A stretch of 64,000 nt of DNA, from positions 77,121,214 through 77,185,213 of the forward strand of contig OX457027.1 in the NCBI GenBank assembly GCA_949752745.1, read 5' to 3'. Below the pieces are notes generated by a model that made no database searches, was not told the DNA's origin, and saw nothing but the letters and a program-made list of their open reading frames with translations. Position numbers and translations under genes: made by a program. This stretch comes from Protula sp. h YS-2021. Its lineage: Eukaryota; Annelida; Polychaeta; Sabellida; Serpulidae. Every line of letters begins with the position of its first letter. Position 1 is the stretch's first letter. Shown here piece after piece: positions 9,701 to 20,537 of the stretch.

Positions 9701-12560
9701 CATATACCAGTTCCTAGCTCCGAGTCAGCTCTGACTGAAATAACTTCGTATATGTCTCTGTCAGTCTGACATTGTCCCTCCATAGGGATCAACTTCATAT
9801 GTTCTGAGGCACGAATCCTGCACACTAGTCCAAGTTATTGGAAACATGTACAGTAAGTTCATGAACAAAATACCCTTTTTGCAAAACAGGCACAATTTTT
9901 AATCGACTGCATATCGTTAATTTCTTCCTTAAAGTGCAGAAAAGTTAGCTTCTATATTCACCTTGCTCACGTTCCGGTCTTTAAATGTCACCTGACCAAA
10001 GTCAAGTGACCAGAAATTAAAATAAAGGGCTTATAGATTATCTGAAAAGTATATACTCAAATAATTGATAGAGGCAGAAATATGTAAAAGTTTATTCTTT
10101 CTGTACACCCACAATATTTCACTTTTAATTTTTTCCATATCTTTTGAAAATCAACTCAAAAGTTTCTGGTCACTTTTTCACGTAATAAACCATGCTCCCT
10201 GGATGTAAAGAAATGTCAATTATTGCGGGAGATTTGTGGTTATTTGCATATTTTTGCTTTTAAAGAAATCGTTACACAGAAGTTATGTAGCATTGCCATT
10301 CTACTTTGAGGACCTTTATCGAATGCCAATAAAGACTTGTGAGTCGTCGAATTTTGCACAGCATCGCCACAGAGGTGTAGTAGTAAACATGAAAAGTTAA
10401 TTGATTATTAATGTTGAGTGTATCGAAATATTGGTGGTACATAATTTTAAGTTAACATCCCCAACCATATGAATATTTATTTTGTGCCTGACATCCCTTT
10501 GTTTCTGGCGTTTCCCATTTGTCATATGCAATTCTGCCGCGTTTGTCAATAGTTTTCAATTTTTCACACTGTTTGTTTGACATCGGTTAATATATAAAGA
10601 ATGCCACGTGTTTGAGCTGGCATTCTGTCTTTACGAGTTTTTGGTATTAGTCTCATCTTTTGGAAGTGTTTGTTGCGAAATAAATATCCTATCTAATTTG
10701 GTTTCAATTGAATTTAACTCCTTTGCAAAACTACTAAGACAGAATCATTTTGATTCCATTTATCCCACAGGTGCCTCAGAGCGAGAGTAGTTGACTTGCA
10801 TATTGTTATATGGCGAGGATTTGAGGCGGGTACGCAGAATCTCAGTAGCGGGCCGCTTCTTGGAGCTAGCTGTGAATCAGCTCTGACTCAAGTAACACCG
10901 TATATCTCGCTGTCAGAGCTACGAAGCCTAACGCTGTTTAGCTAATAGGGGTCAACTTCATATGTTCTGAGGCACGAATCTTGCATACCAGTCCCAATTT
11001 TTCAAACATTTACTGTAAGTTCATGCACGAAATATCCTAGTCCTAGATGACTCTTGCGGTCTTCCAATGACAACAAGAGTCATAGTTCCTATAATAAGAC
11101 GTCATTGATATTAATTTTCCCAATCTCGGCGCACGACTGGGGCAGAATTATGTATAAATTTATTCCATACGCCCACAATATTTCACCTTTTATTTCTTCC
11201 ATGTTTTCTGAAATACCAATTCAAAAGTTTTTGGCGAATAAATACAACATTTACTGTCACTTTTTCATGTAGTAAACTACGCTCACTGGATGTAAACAAT
11301 CGTAATTTATTACCGGAGATTTCGGTTCTTTTCGGTGCTTTTGCTATATTTCTTCTACCTCATTTTTTTACCCAATTCCCTTGCAGTTGAAAGTCAAAAT
11401 TATTGCGCATTTTATTCCAAACACCCCAAATCTGATTGATCTGATAAACAAATGTCAATTATTGCAGGAAATTTGTTGTTATTTCCGTATTCTTTCGTTT
11501 AAAGCAAATTGAACATAGAAGTTGTATGTCATTGCCGTTGTATTTTGAGAACCTTTGGCACATTCCAGAAAGCGAATTCAAATTTCGCCCACAAGGAGAG
11601 AAACATGAAATTGAACAGCACATCACAGGCAAAAGTGAAAATATGTTTTTTTTTTTTTTTTTTAAATTGAAAGCAGTATTGGCACCGGTTTTTTGCCTGG
11701 TGCGAGATTTGTGCAAAAAAAAGGGGGGGGGGCTGCAATTTTTTTTTGGGGGGGGGACATAGGCGCAGAGAAACTTAGAAACATAGAAGTTGCTTGAGAA
11801 ATAAATCAAAATGACTTTGAAATAGATATAGCACCCTTTTCTTTTAGAAACCCGTTGTAATAATTCATGAATAAATTTTCCCACATTCCAATAAAGTTTT
11901 TGACACTTTATAATACGGCTTGGCGGCAAAAAATAACTCTTGGTGTATTTTTTCTTATTTATTTCTTTATGTTTTTCTCCATTGGAATGCTGCGAATTTC
12001 CTGTGCTGAGCATGCGCACTCGAAACCGTGAATTGGCTTATAAAGACTTGTGGGTCTTTGAATCTTGCACAAAATGCCTCAAAGCGAGCGCAGTTGATTT
12101 GCCTATCGTTATATAGTGAGGAATTGACTCAAGCAGAGAGCCAGTTCTTGGAACTACTAAATGCCCAGCTTCGAGTCGGCTCTTTCTTACATTTACTCCG
12201 TATATCTCTGTGTCAGAGACTTCCATTGTTTGGCTAATAGAGGTCAACTTGATGCGTTCAGAGGAATAAATCCTGCAAAGCAGTCCTAATTGTTCAAAGT
12301 TTGACTAAAACTTCATGCACAATATTCCTTTTTTGCTTTTATTTCTTTGTTTAAGTACAGCAGTACTCACCTGTCAAATGTTGGTTTACATTCCGGGCTT
12401 TTAATGTCATATGCCAAAGTCAAATGACCAAAAAATTTAAATAAAGCATTTATGGATTATCTGTAAAATGTATGCTCAAATAATCGATCTATGCAGAAAC
12501 TTGCATATCGCTATATATCGAGGAAGTGGTACGCCGAACAGTAGGGAGCCGCGTCATTGG
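9701..12560. repeat. Diverged tandem repeat, about 1.1-1.2 kb per unit
   Basis: The same order of landmarks recurs about every 1.1-1.2 kb: TCAACTTCATATGTTCTGAGG (about 9790 and 10950; changed at 12240), CCACAATATTTCAC (10110, 11172), TGTCAATTATTGC (10213, 11453), a TAAAGACTTGTGRGTC segment (10331, 12043) and a CTTGCATAT(T/C)G..ATAT segment (10796, 12503). No open frame is conserved between units. A poly-T run and a poly-G run lie at 11645-11757. I see no gene; the origin may be an old transposon array. Confidence 0.55.
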
Positions 12561-12666
12561 GCTACTATATACCTGCGGGTCAAATTTAAATGCGTCTAGG
12601 TTGGGGTTAAGGTCCATCTGAAGCGGTAGCGGGAAGAATAAATATTTGTAATGGTTGCATCTTGTT
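12561..12666. other. Short unassigned stretch
   Basis: No feature is recognised between the end of the 1.2-kb array and the CCCCCGTGAAACGG box. Confidence 0.4.
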
Positions 12667-12770
12667 ATCCCCCGTGAAACGGAGGGATATAGGTTTGAGC
12701 TTGTCCGTCTGTCCCACTTGATGGTAAGCACCTTGTCTACACAGTTACCGATGACCCGTTTAGAAGAGAT
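12667..12770 (+). repeat. Left end of a hairpin-ended element (CCCCCGTGAAACGG type)
   Basis: ATCCCCCGTGAAACGGAGGG, then ATATAGGTTTGAGCTTGTCCG. This is the same beginning as the elements at 17466, 38950 and 47153. The far end was not found, so this copy may be truncated or decayed. Confidence 0.5.
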
Positions 12771-13259
12771 TCTAACTACCGGGGCCTTAATGAGCGCAGG
12801 CGGGTCTTCTTGTCTGATTGGTATTTGAAATTTGCCGAAAAGTGTTGGCGTTTCGACCGTTGTGGTTTGGGTAAAGGTATACAAATGAGAGAAAAAAACA
12901 TGGCAGATTAGCAATATTGTAGTTTACTAGAGATTCGCAAGAAGTCGCTGTATAAGAGATACAAGGGTTGCTACGCCCTACCGATCAGACAACTCTGTTG
13001 ATAGATCAAAAGTTTAGTATCCATAAGATTCGAAAATAAATGCGTTTTTCAGTATGTACAGGGAATTTTTGTCATCTCGTCATAAAGTGTGAAAAAATGC
13101 CGGTGGTTTGGCAACCTCGTAGTCTCTAATTCATATATACGGTCTGTGCAGTGGGCACTAAGAAAATAAAAAAATTTTACTGGAAATTTCAGCGCATCTT
13201 CACTATGTACATAAAGTAAAAGGGGCTAAGGTTTTGGTGCCTGAAGTGTTGACTAACGT
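12771..13259. other. Unassigned intronic sequence
   Basis: No gene, RNA or repeat family is recognised. The 141-codon open frame over 12489-12914 on the minus strand spans a repeat box and has no family resemblance. Confidence 0.4.
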
Positions 13260-13619
13260 AGTCAGTGTGGGCTATACAAGAGGCCTTGAATAGTCTATGT
13301 GCCAGCAATGCATTCCACTGAGCAGCGTTCTCTTATTCGATCGAAACCGTTCTGTTGTCCATTTAACCTTTCCTGATAGGTATGGGGGGAGGAGGGAAGG
13401 ATAGGGGCTTGTATTCAACGGTCGGAACTTGAATACAAGAAGAGTAATTGCTTTCAGAACGTAACCTGTTCACGGTGACCGGGCGTTTTTTTTTGTTTTT
13501 GGATTAGCTTAAAAATTGGTAATTATTAAATGGCTGCCTGGAAAATATCCTTTGCCGTTCTGCGCGAGACTTCTGTACATGATTTAACCAGTGTAGTTTA
13601 TGTAAAGATGTAATGTAAA
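13260..13619 (+). repeat. Unit 0 copy of the inter-unit spacer
   Basis: It resembles 17200-17460, 38690-38940 and 51700-51950 (GATTTAACC, GGGGGGAGGA, GTATTC, GCAAGAAGAGTA, GGTGACCGGGC, TGATTTAACCAGTGTAG), at lower identity than those share with each other. It marks the oldest unit of the array. Confidence 0.6.
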
Positions 13620-14475
13620 AATTTTAAATGCCGCCCCATCCCCGTCTCATTTGGCCGTTTTTTTTTTTTTGAAGGATTGGCAAAAAAGTAAATTTTAAAG
13701 ACTATCTGGGTAACAATCGTAATAAATGGAAGAGATCCGTTCAAAATTGTGGAAGAATCATTCTGAAAATTGACATTGAAGTATTTTAAATGCCCCCCCC
13801 CAATTTAGTCAATTTCTGACGGATCGACAGCAGAAAATCATTTAAAAAAAGGACTGCTTAAAGAACATTTATGCAATATTTGAAGGCAATCCTACCCACA
13901 TTGTTGGGAAAGAAACATTATGGAAAATGGCTACCAAAATTGAAAAGAATGCCCCCTATTTGGCCAATTTTGATGGATCGTAAAATAATTTCTAGAGAGG
14001 CCTACCTAGTAAACCTTTGTATACCTAGTAAACCTTTGTGAAGCTAATCAGATCCACGTTGTGAGAGTAGAAGTCTTTTGAAAATTGGCTACAAAAAATT
14101 AGAAATCTCCCCATTTGGCCAATTATTTGCGCATCGCCAAAAGAAATAATTTTTTCAAGAGATGCCTACATAGAGAACGTTTGTACAAAATTTAAAGAAA
14201 ATCTGATCAAATTTGTGGGAGAAGAAGCATTTTGAAAATTGCCAACCAAAAAAGTTTAAATGCCCCCATTTGGCCAATTTTGGACGGATCGAAAAAAAAG
14301 TAATTTTTCACGACAGGCCTACCTAGAGAACATGAAAGGAATACGATCCAAACTGATGGAGAAGAGGAATTTGAGTTAAGGTTTACATACGTACACGTAC
14401 ATACGTACATACAGACGACGGATGCCTCTACTGATGTGATAGGACCAGCCCGACGAAGTCGGCTGGTCGAATAAG
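13620..14475 (-). repeat. Inverted copy of the 160-180-bp satellite element
   Basis: Diverged tandem units contain TTTGGCCAATTTT, GACGGATCG, AGGCCTACCTAGAGAAC, AAGAAAATCTGATC and GTGGGAGAAGAAGCATTTTGAAAATTGG. It is the reverse complement of the arrays at 35050-36000 and 49000-50640. On the minus strand it starts with a hairpin (GACCAGC...GCTGGTC, 14444-14469), then CATCCGTCGTCTGTATGTACG, then the array. That plan matches the hairpin-ended elements. Flanking copies run the other way. Confidence 0.65.
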
Positions 14476-14729
14476 TGCCGGGCTACAAGATTTCCCGCGG
14501 GGCTCTCAACTTTTTCCAAGTCCGGAGCCCGGCGGGCCACCACTTTTTTGCTAGACTTTTCGAACGCTGGTCACACGGATTTAGCAGGTCATTTGCCAGT
14601 ACATCTACTTTGGTTGGGGTGGAAACGAAACATTTTATTTGTCAGAGGTTAAGTGTTATCTCCTTTGAGGGTTAGACGATGCTGTGTGTGTACATGTGTG
14701 TGTGGGCAAGTAACGTTTATGTCAAACAG
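14476..14729 (+). repeat. Unit 0 sequence before exon 2, homologous to units 1 and 3
   Basis: ACCGATTTAGCAGGTCATTTGCC-type sequence, TACATCTAC, and GGTAACGTTTATGTCAAACAG also occur at about 18320-18900 and 52210-52800. It forms the 3' end of intron 1. Confidence 0.6.
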
Positions 14730-14859
14730 ATGAAGTGCCAAAGCCACCCTTCCCGTCCAACAGCAGAAAGTGACGGATTCTAAGGGAAGGCAGCGGTTCC
14801 ATGGCGCTTTCACGGTGGATTTTCTGCCGGATATTTCAACACAGTTGGCTCAAAGGAGG
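14730..14859 (+). pseudogene. GPATCH1: GPATCH1 exon 2, with two frame breaks
   Basis: The acceptor is TTTATGTCAAACAG and the donor GTGAGA. Read piecewise it gives DEVPKPPFPSNSRK, then VTDSKGRQRFHGAFT, then [16 protein letters not shown]. That is the highly conserved GPATCH1 segment (family: [29 protein letters not shown]). One base is missing after AGAAAG (zero-frame TGA at 14770) and one within TTCACGGTGG; both would be repaired by one more G. The first break is also present in the exon 2 remnants of units 1 and 3. Splice phases to exon 1 and exon 3 fit the family protein exactly. Either a recent pseudogene or consensus errors in G runs. Confidence 0.8.
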
Positions 14860-15124
14860 GTGAGAATAGTTCTGCTCTTTGTCAAAAGTCGGAATAATTC
14901 CAGCACAATGGTAGGCCAACGCCACTGCGACTGGTACTGTCTCTTGTTCGCGTTTTGGCTATTGGTATTTTAGATTTAGTTACCGGCATTGGTATTTTTG
15001 ACATGTTACCTCGAATGCTGGTAAAGTAAAACCTCCATATGGTGAGCACGTTCGTGACTTGGAAAAATGTCCACTATATGAGAGTCGTTCATTAAATCGA
15101 GGTGAATTTCATCATGAATATTCC
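14860..15124 (+). repeat. Intron 2 start, duplicated again at 19040-19400
   Basis: GAGAATAGTTCTGC, TTAGATTTAGTTACCG, GACATGTTACCTCGAATGCTGG and GTAAAGTAAAACCTC recur at 19040-19400 and 52950-53160. This shows that units 0, 1 and 3 descend from one locus. Confidence 0.75.
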
Positions 15125-15324
15125 NNNNNNNNNNNNNNNNNNNNNNNNNNNNNNNNNNNNNNNNNNNNNNNNNNNNNNNNNNNNNNNNNNNNNNNNNNNN
15201 NNNNNNNNNNNNNNNNNNNNNNNNNNNNNNNNNNNNNNNNNNNNNNNNNNNNNNNNNNNNNNNNNNNNNNNNNNNNNNNNNNNNNNNNNNNNNNNNNNNN
15301 NNNNNNNNNNNNNNNNNNNNNNNN
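15125..15324. other. Assembly gap, 200 N
   Basis: Exactly 200 N. The right flank (15325 on) matches 35784 on, in the middle of the spacer satellite, while the left flank is the intron 2 start of unit 0. The gap therefore sits on a unit junction. Confidence 0.99.
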
Positions 15325-16279
15325 ATAAATTGACCAAACGTGGACATTTATCATTTTTTGGTTGCCAATTTTCAAAATGCTTTTTCTCCCACATATATTG
15401 GCCAAATAGGTGGGCATTTTTTAATTTAGTGGCTTTTAATTTTGAAAATGTTTCTTCTCCCACAATTTAGATTGATTCCTTTCCAATTTTGCCCTATTGT
15501 TCTCTAGGTAAGCCTCTCTTGAAAAATTCCTATTTTTTGGCGAATCGCCGAAACTTGGCCAAAGGGGGGCATTTATGTCATCCAGACCTAGGGTAGACCT
15601 AGTGTTTGTACGTTCTGTATGTGCATGTATATGCGTGTGTCTATATATGTGTGTATGTTTGTCAGTCTGTTGAGAACAAAATGTTGTGTGCAAGATATCT
15701 TGAGAACGAAAAGTCGGATAACTTCAAACTTAGTCTATTTATTCCTTGGCTAGGTCGGGCGGTTCTGTCAGCTTTTGAAGCATGTTAAATCATTAGGGAA
15801 TTGCGTATGACGTCATTACGTAAAATCTTTTGTGCGAAATTTCTCAGCCGCTGAACATCTGAGAAGTTGAAACTTTTTGAGCGTTATGTACCCACATCTA
15901 TTAGCGTAATTTCATTTGGCTACCAAGCTATTCCATATATGGAGTAATCAGTAACGGCTTGCAGTGTTTGTGCAGTACCTGGAACCAGCTTTTACTGAGT
16001 GAGTTATCTAATACATTGTGTTATGACAAGCAGCACACTATTTGGACGCCAAAATGCCTTCCCCCATCCGAAGTGGGTGATATGTGACACACATGTTTGA
16101 AGAATGTCTTTCTTGTGCTTTTTGGCGATGGGAATGTACGAAGATAAGGTATACATTGTGGGTATAATACACTTAGTGCACATACTTTTAGCGTAACGTT
16201 CGCTAAAATGGTTAGGGTTACATTAGATAGCTTGGGGGGAGACGAAGTTGGTTAAGGTATGCAAAACAAACTGTTTCGG

Positions 16280-16560
16280 TAAACCTATCAGATCAGGATA
16301 AAAAGACGTAAAGTAAAACCTATTTGTAGTGGCCACCTTCCTGTTTCGGAAAACAAGACGTACGTAAAAACTGCATGTTTTGACCACCTTCTAGACCTGG
16401 ATAAACAAATACGTACACTAAAACTGCTGTAATGACCAACTTCAAAAACCGGTATAAAAAAGACTACAGTAAAACCTGTTTTAGCGTACTCCATCTGGAA
16501 CCGGACAAAAAGACATACAGTAAAACCTTTTTAGTGACCACCTTCTAGACCCATATAAAA
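16280..16560. repeat. Tandem array, about 58 bp x 5
   Basis: Units contain GGATAAAAAGAC, ACAGTAAAACCT, TTTAGTG and ACCACCTTCTAGACC in the same order. Units are diverged. The duplicate is at about 37755-38035. Confidence 0.7.
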
Positions 16561-17465
16561 CACCTAAATCTAAATTTGTATAAAAAAGAGGATTGAGATA
16601 CCCACAATTAAGTTACGTACCTCCTTCAAATATTGGATAATGGTGATAGACAACCAGACTACTGGGCACATGGGATTCATTTACCATAAGGTAAAATTTC
16701 TTATTCTGAAAATAGTACATAGTCGTTCAATTAAAACTTCGTGACAGCCCAGTCGGGGGAAACAGAAAATCGGAAAATTATTACTAGTGAATTATGGGTT
16801 TGGTCGGGGAGATATTTGTGACAAAAAATTTAATAGGTGTCGATTGAAAGTGATTTAAGCCTGCATGTTTTGTGTGCACTGGCCGCTCTAGTTTCTTTTT
16901 ATATTTAGCCCGTTTAATTTCCAACTGAATTGACACATATATGGGAAACACCCGACAGTAGGAATTAGCTTGTACAAGCGAGACTGCAAAAAAAGAAGAA
17001 AATCACGATTTCGAATAAATTTTCGATATTTTGGCGTTTTGCTTGCCATAAAAATGATAAGTATTTGCCACCAAACTTTAGGGAAGTATCCGTTTCCTGC
17101 TGTGGCCCGCGTAGCTCCAGAACGTCGAAAACACTTGGTGCTCAAAATGAACGAGTCTAATAATGCTGAAAAATCCCGAAACGGCCACTTGAATGGTCTT
17201 TGTGCGAGCGAATTATTGCATTGAGTACTGTTGTTCGATTTAACCTTCTCGGTGGCTATCCAGAGGGGAGGGGGGATTAAGGGTTAAGGGTTGTATTCGA
17301 TGTCCGGGATTTGAATGCAAGAAGAGTAGTTTCTTTCAGACGTAACTTGTTCAATGTAACGGGACATTGTTTGATCAGCTTAAAAACAGGCAATTAATTG
17401 GCTGCCTGGAAAATACCCTTGTCTGTCTCTGCGAGACTTTTGTACATGATTTAACCAGTGTAGTA

Positions 17466-17992
17466 ATCCCCCGTGAAACGGAGGATATAGTTATGAGCTC
17501 GTCCGTCTGTCCGTTCCTCTGTCCACAAAAAATTTTGTACGGCCGACTTCTAATAGCAGGGTATGTCATAGGAAACTAAAACCTTCCGTGGTGGAAATAT
17601 ATATATTGAAGATTTTGATGTGGCATTATTGTTAAAATCGGCCAAAAATTGACGTCGACGGAAATTGTCAAAAATGGTGAATTTTTTGCTTGAACTTAGG
17701 CGTGAGACGATGTTGTGTCCAGCCGAATTCTCATAGAAGTGATTGTCATAGGAACCTGAAACCTTGTATGGTGAAAATATATATGTTCAAAATGTGTAAC
17801 GTGACATTATTGTCAAAATGGGCCAAAAAGTATCGTCGTGGGAAATTGTCAAATATGGTGAATGTTTGGCTTGAACCTTTGCGTGAGAAGATATTTTGTC
17901 CGGCCGACTTCTCATAGGAGGAATTGTTGTAGGAACCTGAAACCTTGCAGCGTGATTTGACCTCATTTTACTTTTACTGCTTCACGGGGGAT
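17466..17992 (+). mobile_element. Hairpin-ended element, CCCCCGTGAA type
   Basis: It begins ATCCCCCGTGAA, followed by ACGGAGGATATAG and a CGTCCGTCTGTCCG tract, and ends TTCACGGGGGAT, a perfect inverted 12-mer of the start. Inside are about three diverged units of roughly 180 bp, each with CGGCCGAYTTCT, ATAGGAAACTAAAACC or similar, GGTGGAAATATATATATTG and GGCATTATTGTT. No coding capacity. The duplicate is at about 38950-39466. Confidence 0.7.
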
Positions 17993-18380
17993 CCTGCCTT
18001 ACTGAGGCTCTAGTTTAAATTAACACTATTATGTAAAATAGGAATATCTCAAGCAGATGAGAATTCGCATGTTTCGTTATGTGCGAAATAGGGCACTACA
18101 GTCAATCTGTTCTGGAATAAACCAACGTAGATTAAGGATAATTCAGCTTCTATGATTGTCTATCAGTTAGATGTAGAGTGGTGAGATCTGTTCCGGAATA
18201 GTCCTATTTGGCCTTGTTTCGCCTTCAGCAAAAAATCTTTAGATTCTTATCTGCTTAATATATTCCTATTTTCAAGAATATTATCAACTGTATTTTTTTA
18301 ATTATTATATTACTGTCATCACACCGATTTAGTAGGTCATTTGCCTGTACATCTACCTCAGTTGGAGTGAAAACGGAACA

Positions 18381-18869
18381 TCTTATTTGCAACAGAAAAC
18401 TGTGCATTGATATGTGTTGAGTAATGTATGTGCGCACTCTTTGTGCATGCCAGACAGAAACGGATATTGGAAGCTGTCATGGAGGACCAAGCCTGTTTGC
18501 TTAATTTGTTTGATCGCTCACTCTCCAGACTGAAACACCCCAAGATTTGCTTTCAGTGTCCCAGGGTTTTGACCCACCAGGTAAGTTTTTTTCAGTCGGA
18601 TAAATCAGCCGTTGATACTGTTGAGTTGTATGGCATCGGTTAACAACTTTTTGAGATTTTCAAAACCGGTTAACCTGTTTCAAAATTAAAACCGGTTGTA
18701 AACCGCAAATTATAGAATCAGTCTTTGGTTTAAGTCTAATTATTTATCTGAGAATCAAAAATACCTTATAAGAAAAACAACATGTCAAGCCACCAAACAA
18801 AGATTTGTCAGAGGGTAAGTGTCATTTTTAGGGTTAAATGATGCTGCTTGTGTATATATGTATGTGTGT
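18381..18869 (+). other. GPATCH1 intronic sequence, unit 1
   Basis: No exon is recognised. An open frame at 18428-18643 is shared with unit 3 (about 52320-52500) only as decayed sequence. Repeated ACCGGTTAAC-type motifs (18630-18710) suggest a transposon remnant. Confidence 0.4.
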
Positions 18870-19045
18870 GTGTGGACAGGTAACGTTTATATCAAACAGA
18901 TGAAGTGCCAAAGCCGCCCTTCTTCGTCCAATAGCAGAAAATGATGGATTTTAAGGAATTGTGATGCTGCTGCTTGTGTCTGTGTGTGTCTGGACAGGTA
19001 ACGTTTATGTCAAACAGATAAGTGCCAAAGCCGCCCTTCCCGAGA
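18870..19045 (+). pseudogene. GPATCH1: GPATCH1 exon 2 remnants, unit 1
   Basis: GGTAACGTTTATRTCAAACAG acceptors occur twice, each followed by a fragment of exon 2. The first (from 18898) reads GATGAAGTGCCAAAGCCGCCC and dies after TTTTAAGGAATT; the second (from 19017) stops after GCCGCCCTTCC. The conserved [14 protein letters not shown] part is missing from both. An internal duplication of about 115 bp plus a deletion explains it. The same structure is in unit 3 (52780-52950). Confidence 0.75.
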
Positions 19046-19094
19046 ATAGTTCTGCACTTTGTCAAAGGTCGAATAATCCCAGTACAGCGGTAGG

Positions 19095-19370
19095 CTTACG
19101 TCTCAGCGACTGGTACTTTCTTTTGTTCGCGTTTTAGATGTCGGTATTTAGATTTAGTTACCGCATTGATAGTTTTGACATGTTACCTCGAATGCTGGTA
19201 AAGTAAAACCTCTATGGTGAGTACGTTCGTGACTTACGTCTCAGCGACTGGTACTTTCTTTTGTTCACGTTTTAGATGTCGGTATTTAGATTTAGTTACC
19301 GCATTGATAGTTTTGACATGTTACCTCGAATGCTGGTAAAGTAAAACCTCTATGGTGAGTACGTTCGTGA
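19095..19370 (+). repeat. 138-bp tandem duplication private to unit 1
   Basis: CTTACGTCTCAGCGACTGG starts at 19095 and again at 19233, with about one difference over 138 bp. Unit 3 (53002-53140) has a single copy. Confidence 0.9.
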
Positions 19371-19594
19371 CTGGGAAAAATGTCCACTCTATAGATGTGC
19401 AGTAAAATGTTCGAATTTCGTCTCGAATTAAGGAACACCTTCCATTAACAGGACATTTTTGACCCCAATTCTTCGAAGTTCTTTGAAGTGTTAACCCATT
19501 CTAATAAATGTCCATGGTACCAGAGTCAAGTTGTGTGTATCTTCCTGTGTGGCACCGTTGTCAAGGCCTATATATGGTGTTTTTTTGTTACATG

Positions 19595-19856
19595 GATGGA
19601 CACCTTCGGCGTTCATGTCGCCGCGGGAGAGAGCGGAAGAGGGCCCGGCGGCCAAGATGCCCGAGGATTTCATGGATGACGAAGGCCTGCTGAGATCTAA
19701 TTAGGACCTTAGTGAACATGGAATAGCACCAAGTAATATTTCTTGGTGGATAATTTCCGGCAAGACGACCGGAAGCGGAAGAATACGACGGTATCGAGAA
19801 CGTCTGGTGTCACTCCCGGAGATGCTTCCCCTAGAAGACTTGATTATACCAGCACA
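19595..19856 (+). pseudogene. GPATCH1: GPATCH1 exon 3, unit 1
   Basis: Reads GWTPSAFMSPRERAEEGPAA, KMPEDFMDDEGLLRSN, stop (TAG, 19702-19704), DLSEHGIAPSNI, and later PLEDLIIPAQ. This matches the family's GWTPSTF, PEDFMDEEDLSEFGIAPK and LDDLITPA. The middle part fits the family only in another frame (DNFRQDDRKRK for the family's DDFASKTKDR), so one or two further frame shifts are likely, and they are shared with unit 3. The base before GATGGACACC is TG (19593-19594), while unit 3 has AG: the acceptor is lost here. A GTGGCA donor at 19857 is tentative. Confidence 0.7.
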
Positions 19857-19892
19857 GTGGCATTTTCAGAGCCAACAGTTGATTAGATATCA

Positions 19893-19942
19893 AGAGAGAG
19901 GGAGGGAGAGAGGGAGTGAGAGAGGGAGAGACAGAGAGAGCA

Positions 19943-19993
<51 letters not shown>

Positions 19994-20062
19994 GAGAGAG
20001 AAGGGTCGACGAGAGGAGAGATAGGAGAGAGGTAAGGCAGAGGAGTGAGAGTGGCGGGCAAA

Positions 20063-20132
<70 letters not shown>

Positions 20133-20232
20133 AAGCGGGGGGAGAGAGAGGGAAGGAAAGCGGGGAGAGAACAGGGAGAGGAGGGAATGGAAGAGAGAGG
20201 ATCGGGGGGTGAGAGAGAGAAACAGACAGAGA
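19893..20232. repeat. (GA)n microsatellite in GPATCH1 intron 3
   Basis: Long GA/GAGG-rich runs with two pure AG tracts. The orthologous position in unit 3 is 53580-53900, where the second pure tract is much shorter. Arg/Glu- or Ser/Leu-rich open frames here are artefacts. Confidence 0.95.
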
Positions 20233-20432
20233 GAGACGATGTTGGCAAGCTGGCAGAAAAATGTCTGCGTGAAGAAAAATTAAACTGGCTATTATTCAGT
20301 TGCTTATCATCTCTTTTCCTTTCGCTGTAAACATAGACCCGATTTCATTTTCCACCTCCTTTTTGCTTGATATACTGCGTTTCTCATCTTAGTTGCGCAT
20401 CCTATATGGAGTATGTTTAAAACTTCTCACAG

Positions 20433-20537
20433 TTCTCATGGGAATTCAACTGCTGCGGAAGCTGGGCTGGAAAAAAGGACAGGGCATCGGGCCGAGGCTG
20501 AAGACGAGGTCCCGACATCGGCGGAAAAATGCCGAAG
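20433..20537 (+). CDS. GPATCH1: GPATCH1 exon 4: G-patch core, unit 1
   Basis: Acceptor CTTCTCACAG, donor GTGGGT. It reads LMGIQLLRKLGWKKGQGIGP, then RLKTRSRHRRKNAE. The hydrophobic start and the Gly-Trp, Gly-Gln-Gly-Ile-Gly pattern is the G-patch signature, and Gly-Pro-Arg follows as in GPATCH1. G-patches dock onto and stimulate DEAH-box RNA helicases. No damage is visible in this exon. It ends in phase 1 and joins exon 5 as Gly-Lys-Lys. Confidence 0.9.

Larger units (their letters stand above)
15325..18380 (+). repeat. Inter-unit spacer, unit 1 copy
   Basis: Nearly identical to 35784-36648 and to 36795-39866, and more distantly like 50450-52300. It contains satellite ends, a GTGTGTCTATATATGTGTGT tract, a CAAGATATCTTGAGAACG box (15692), a 58-bp tandem array and a hairpin-ended element. 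The repeated small open frames (such as the one at 15606-15788, seen again at 36033 and 37045) are copies of this repeat and not conserved genes. Confidence 0.85.

Noticed and set aside
12489..12914. 141-codon minus-strand frame
   Set aside because: It spans the CCCCCGTGAAACGG repeat box and neighbouring repeat; no recognisable motif.
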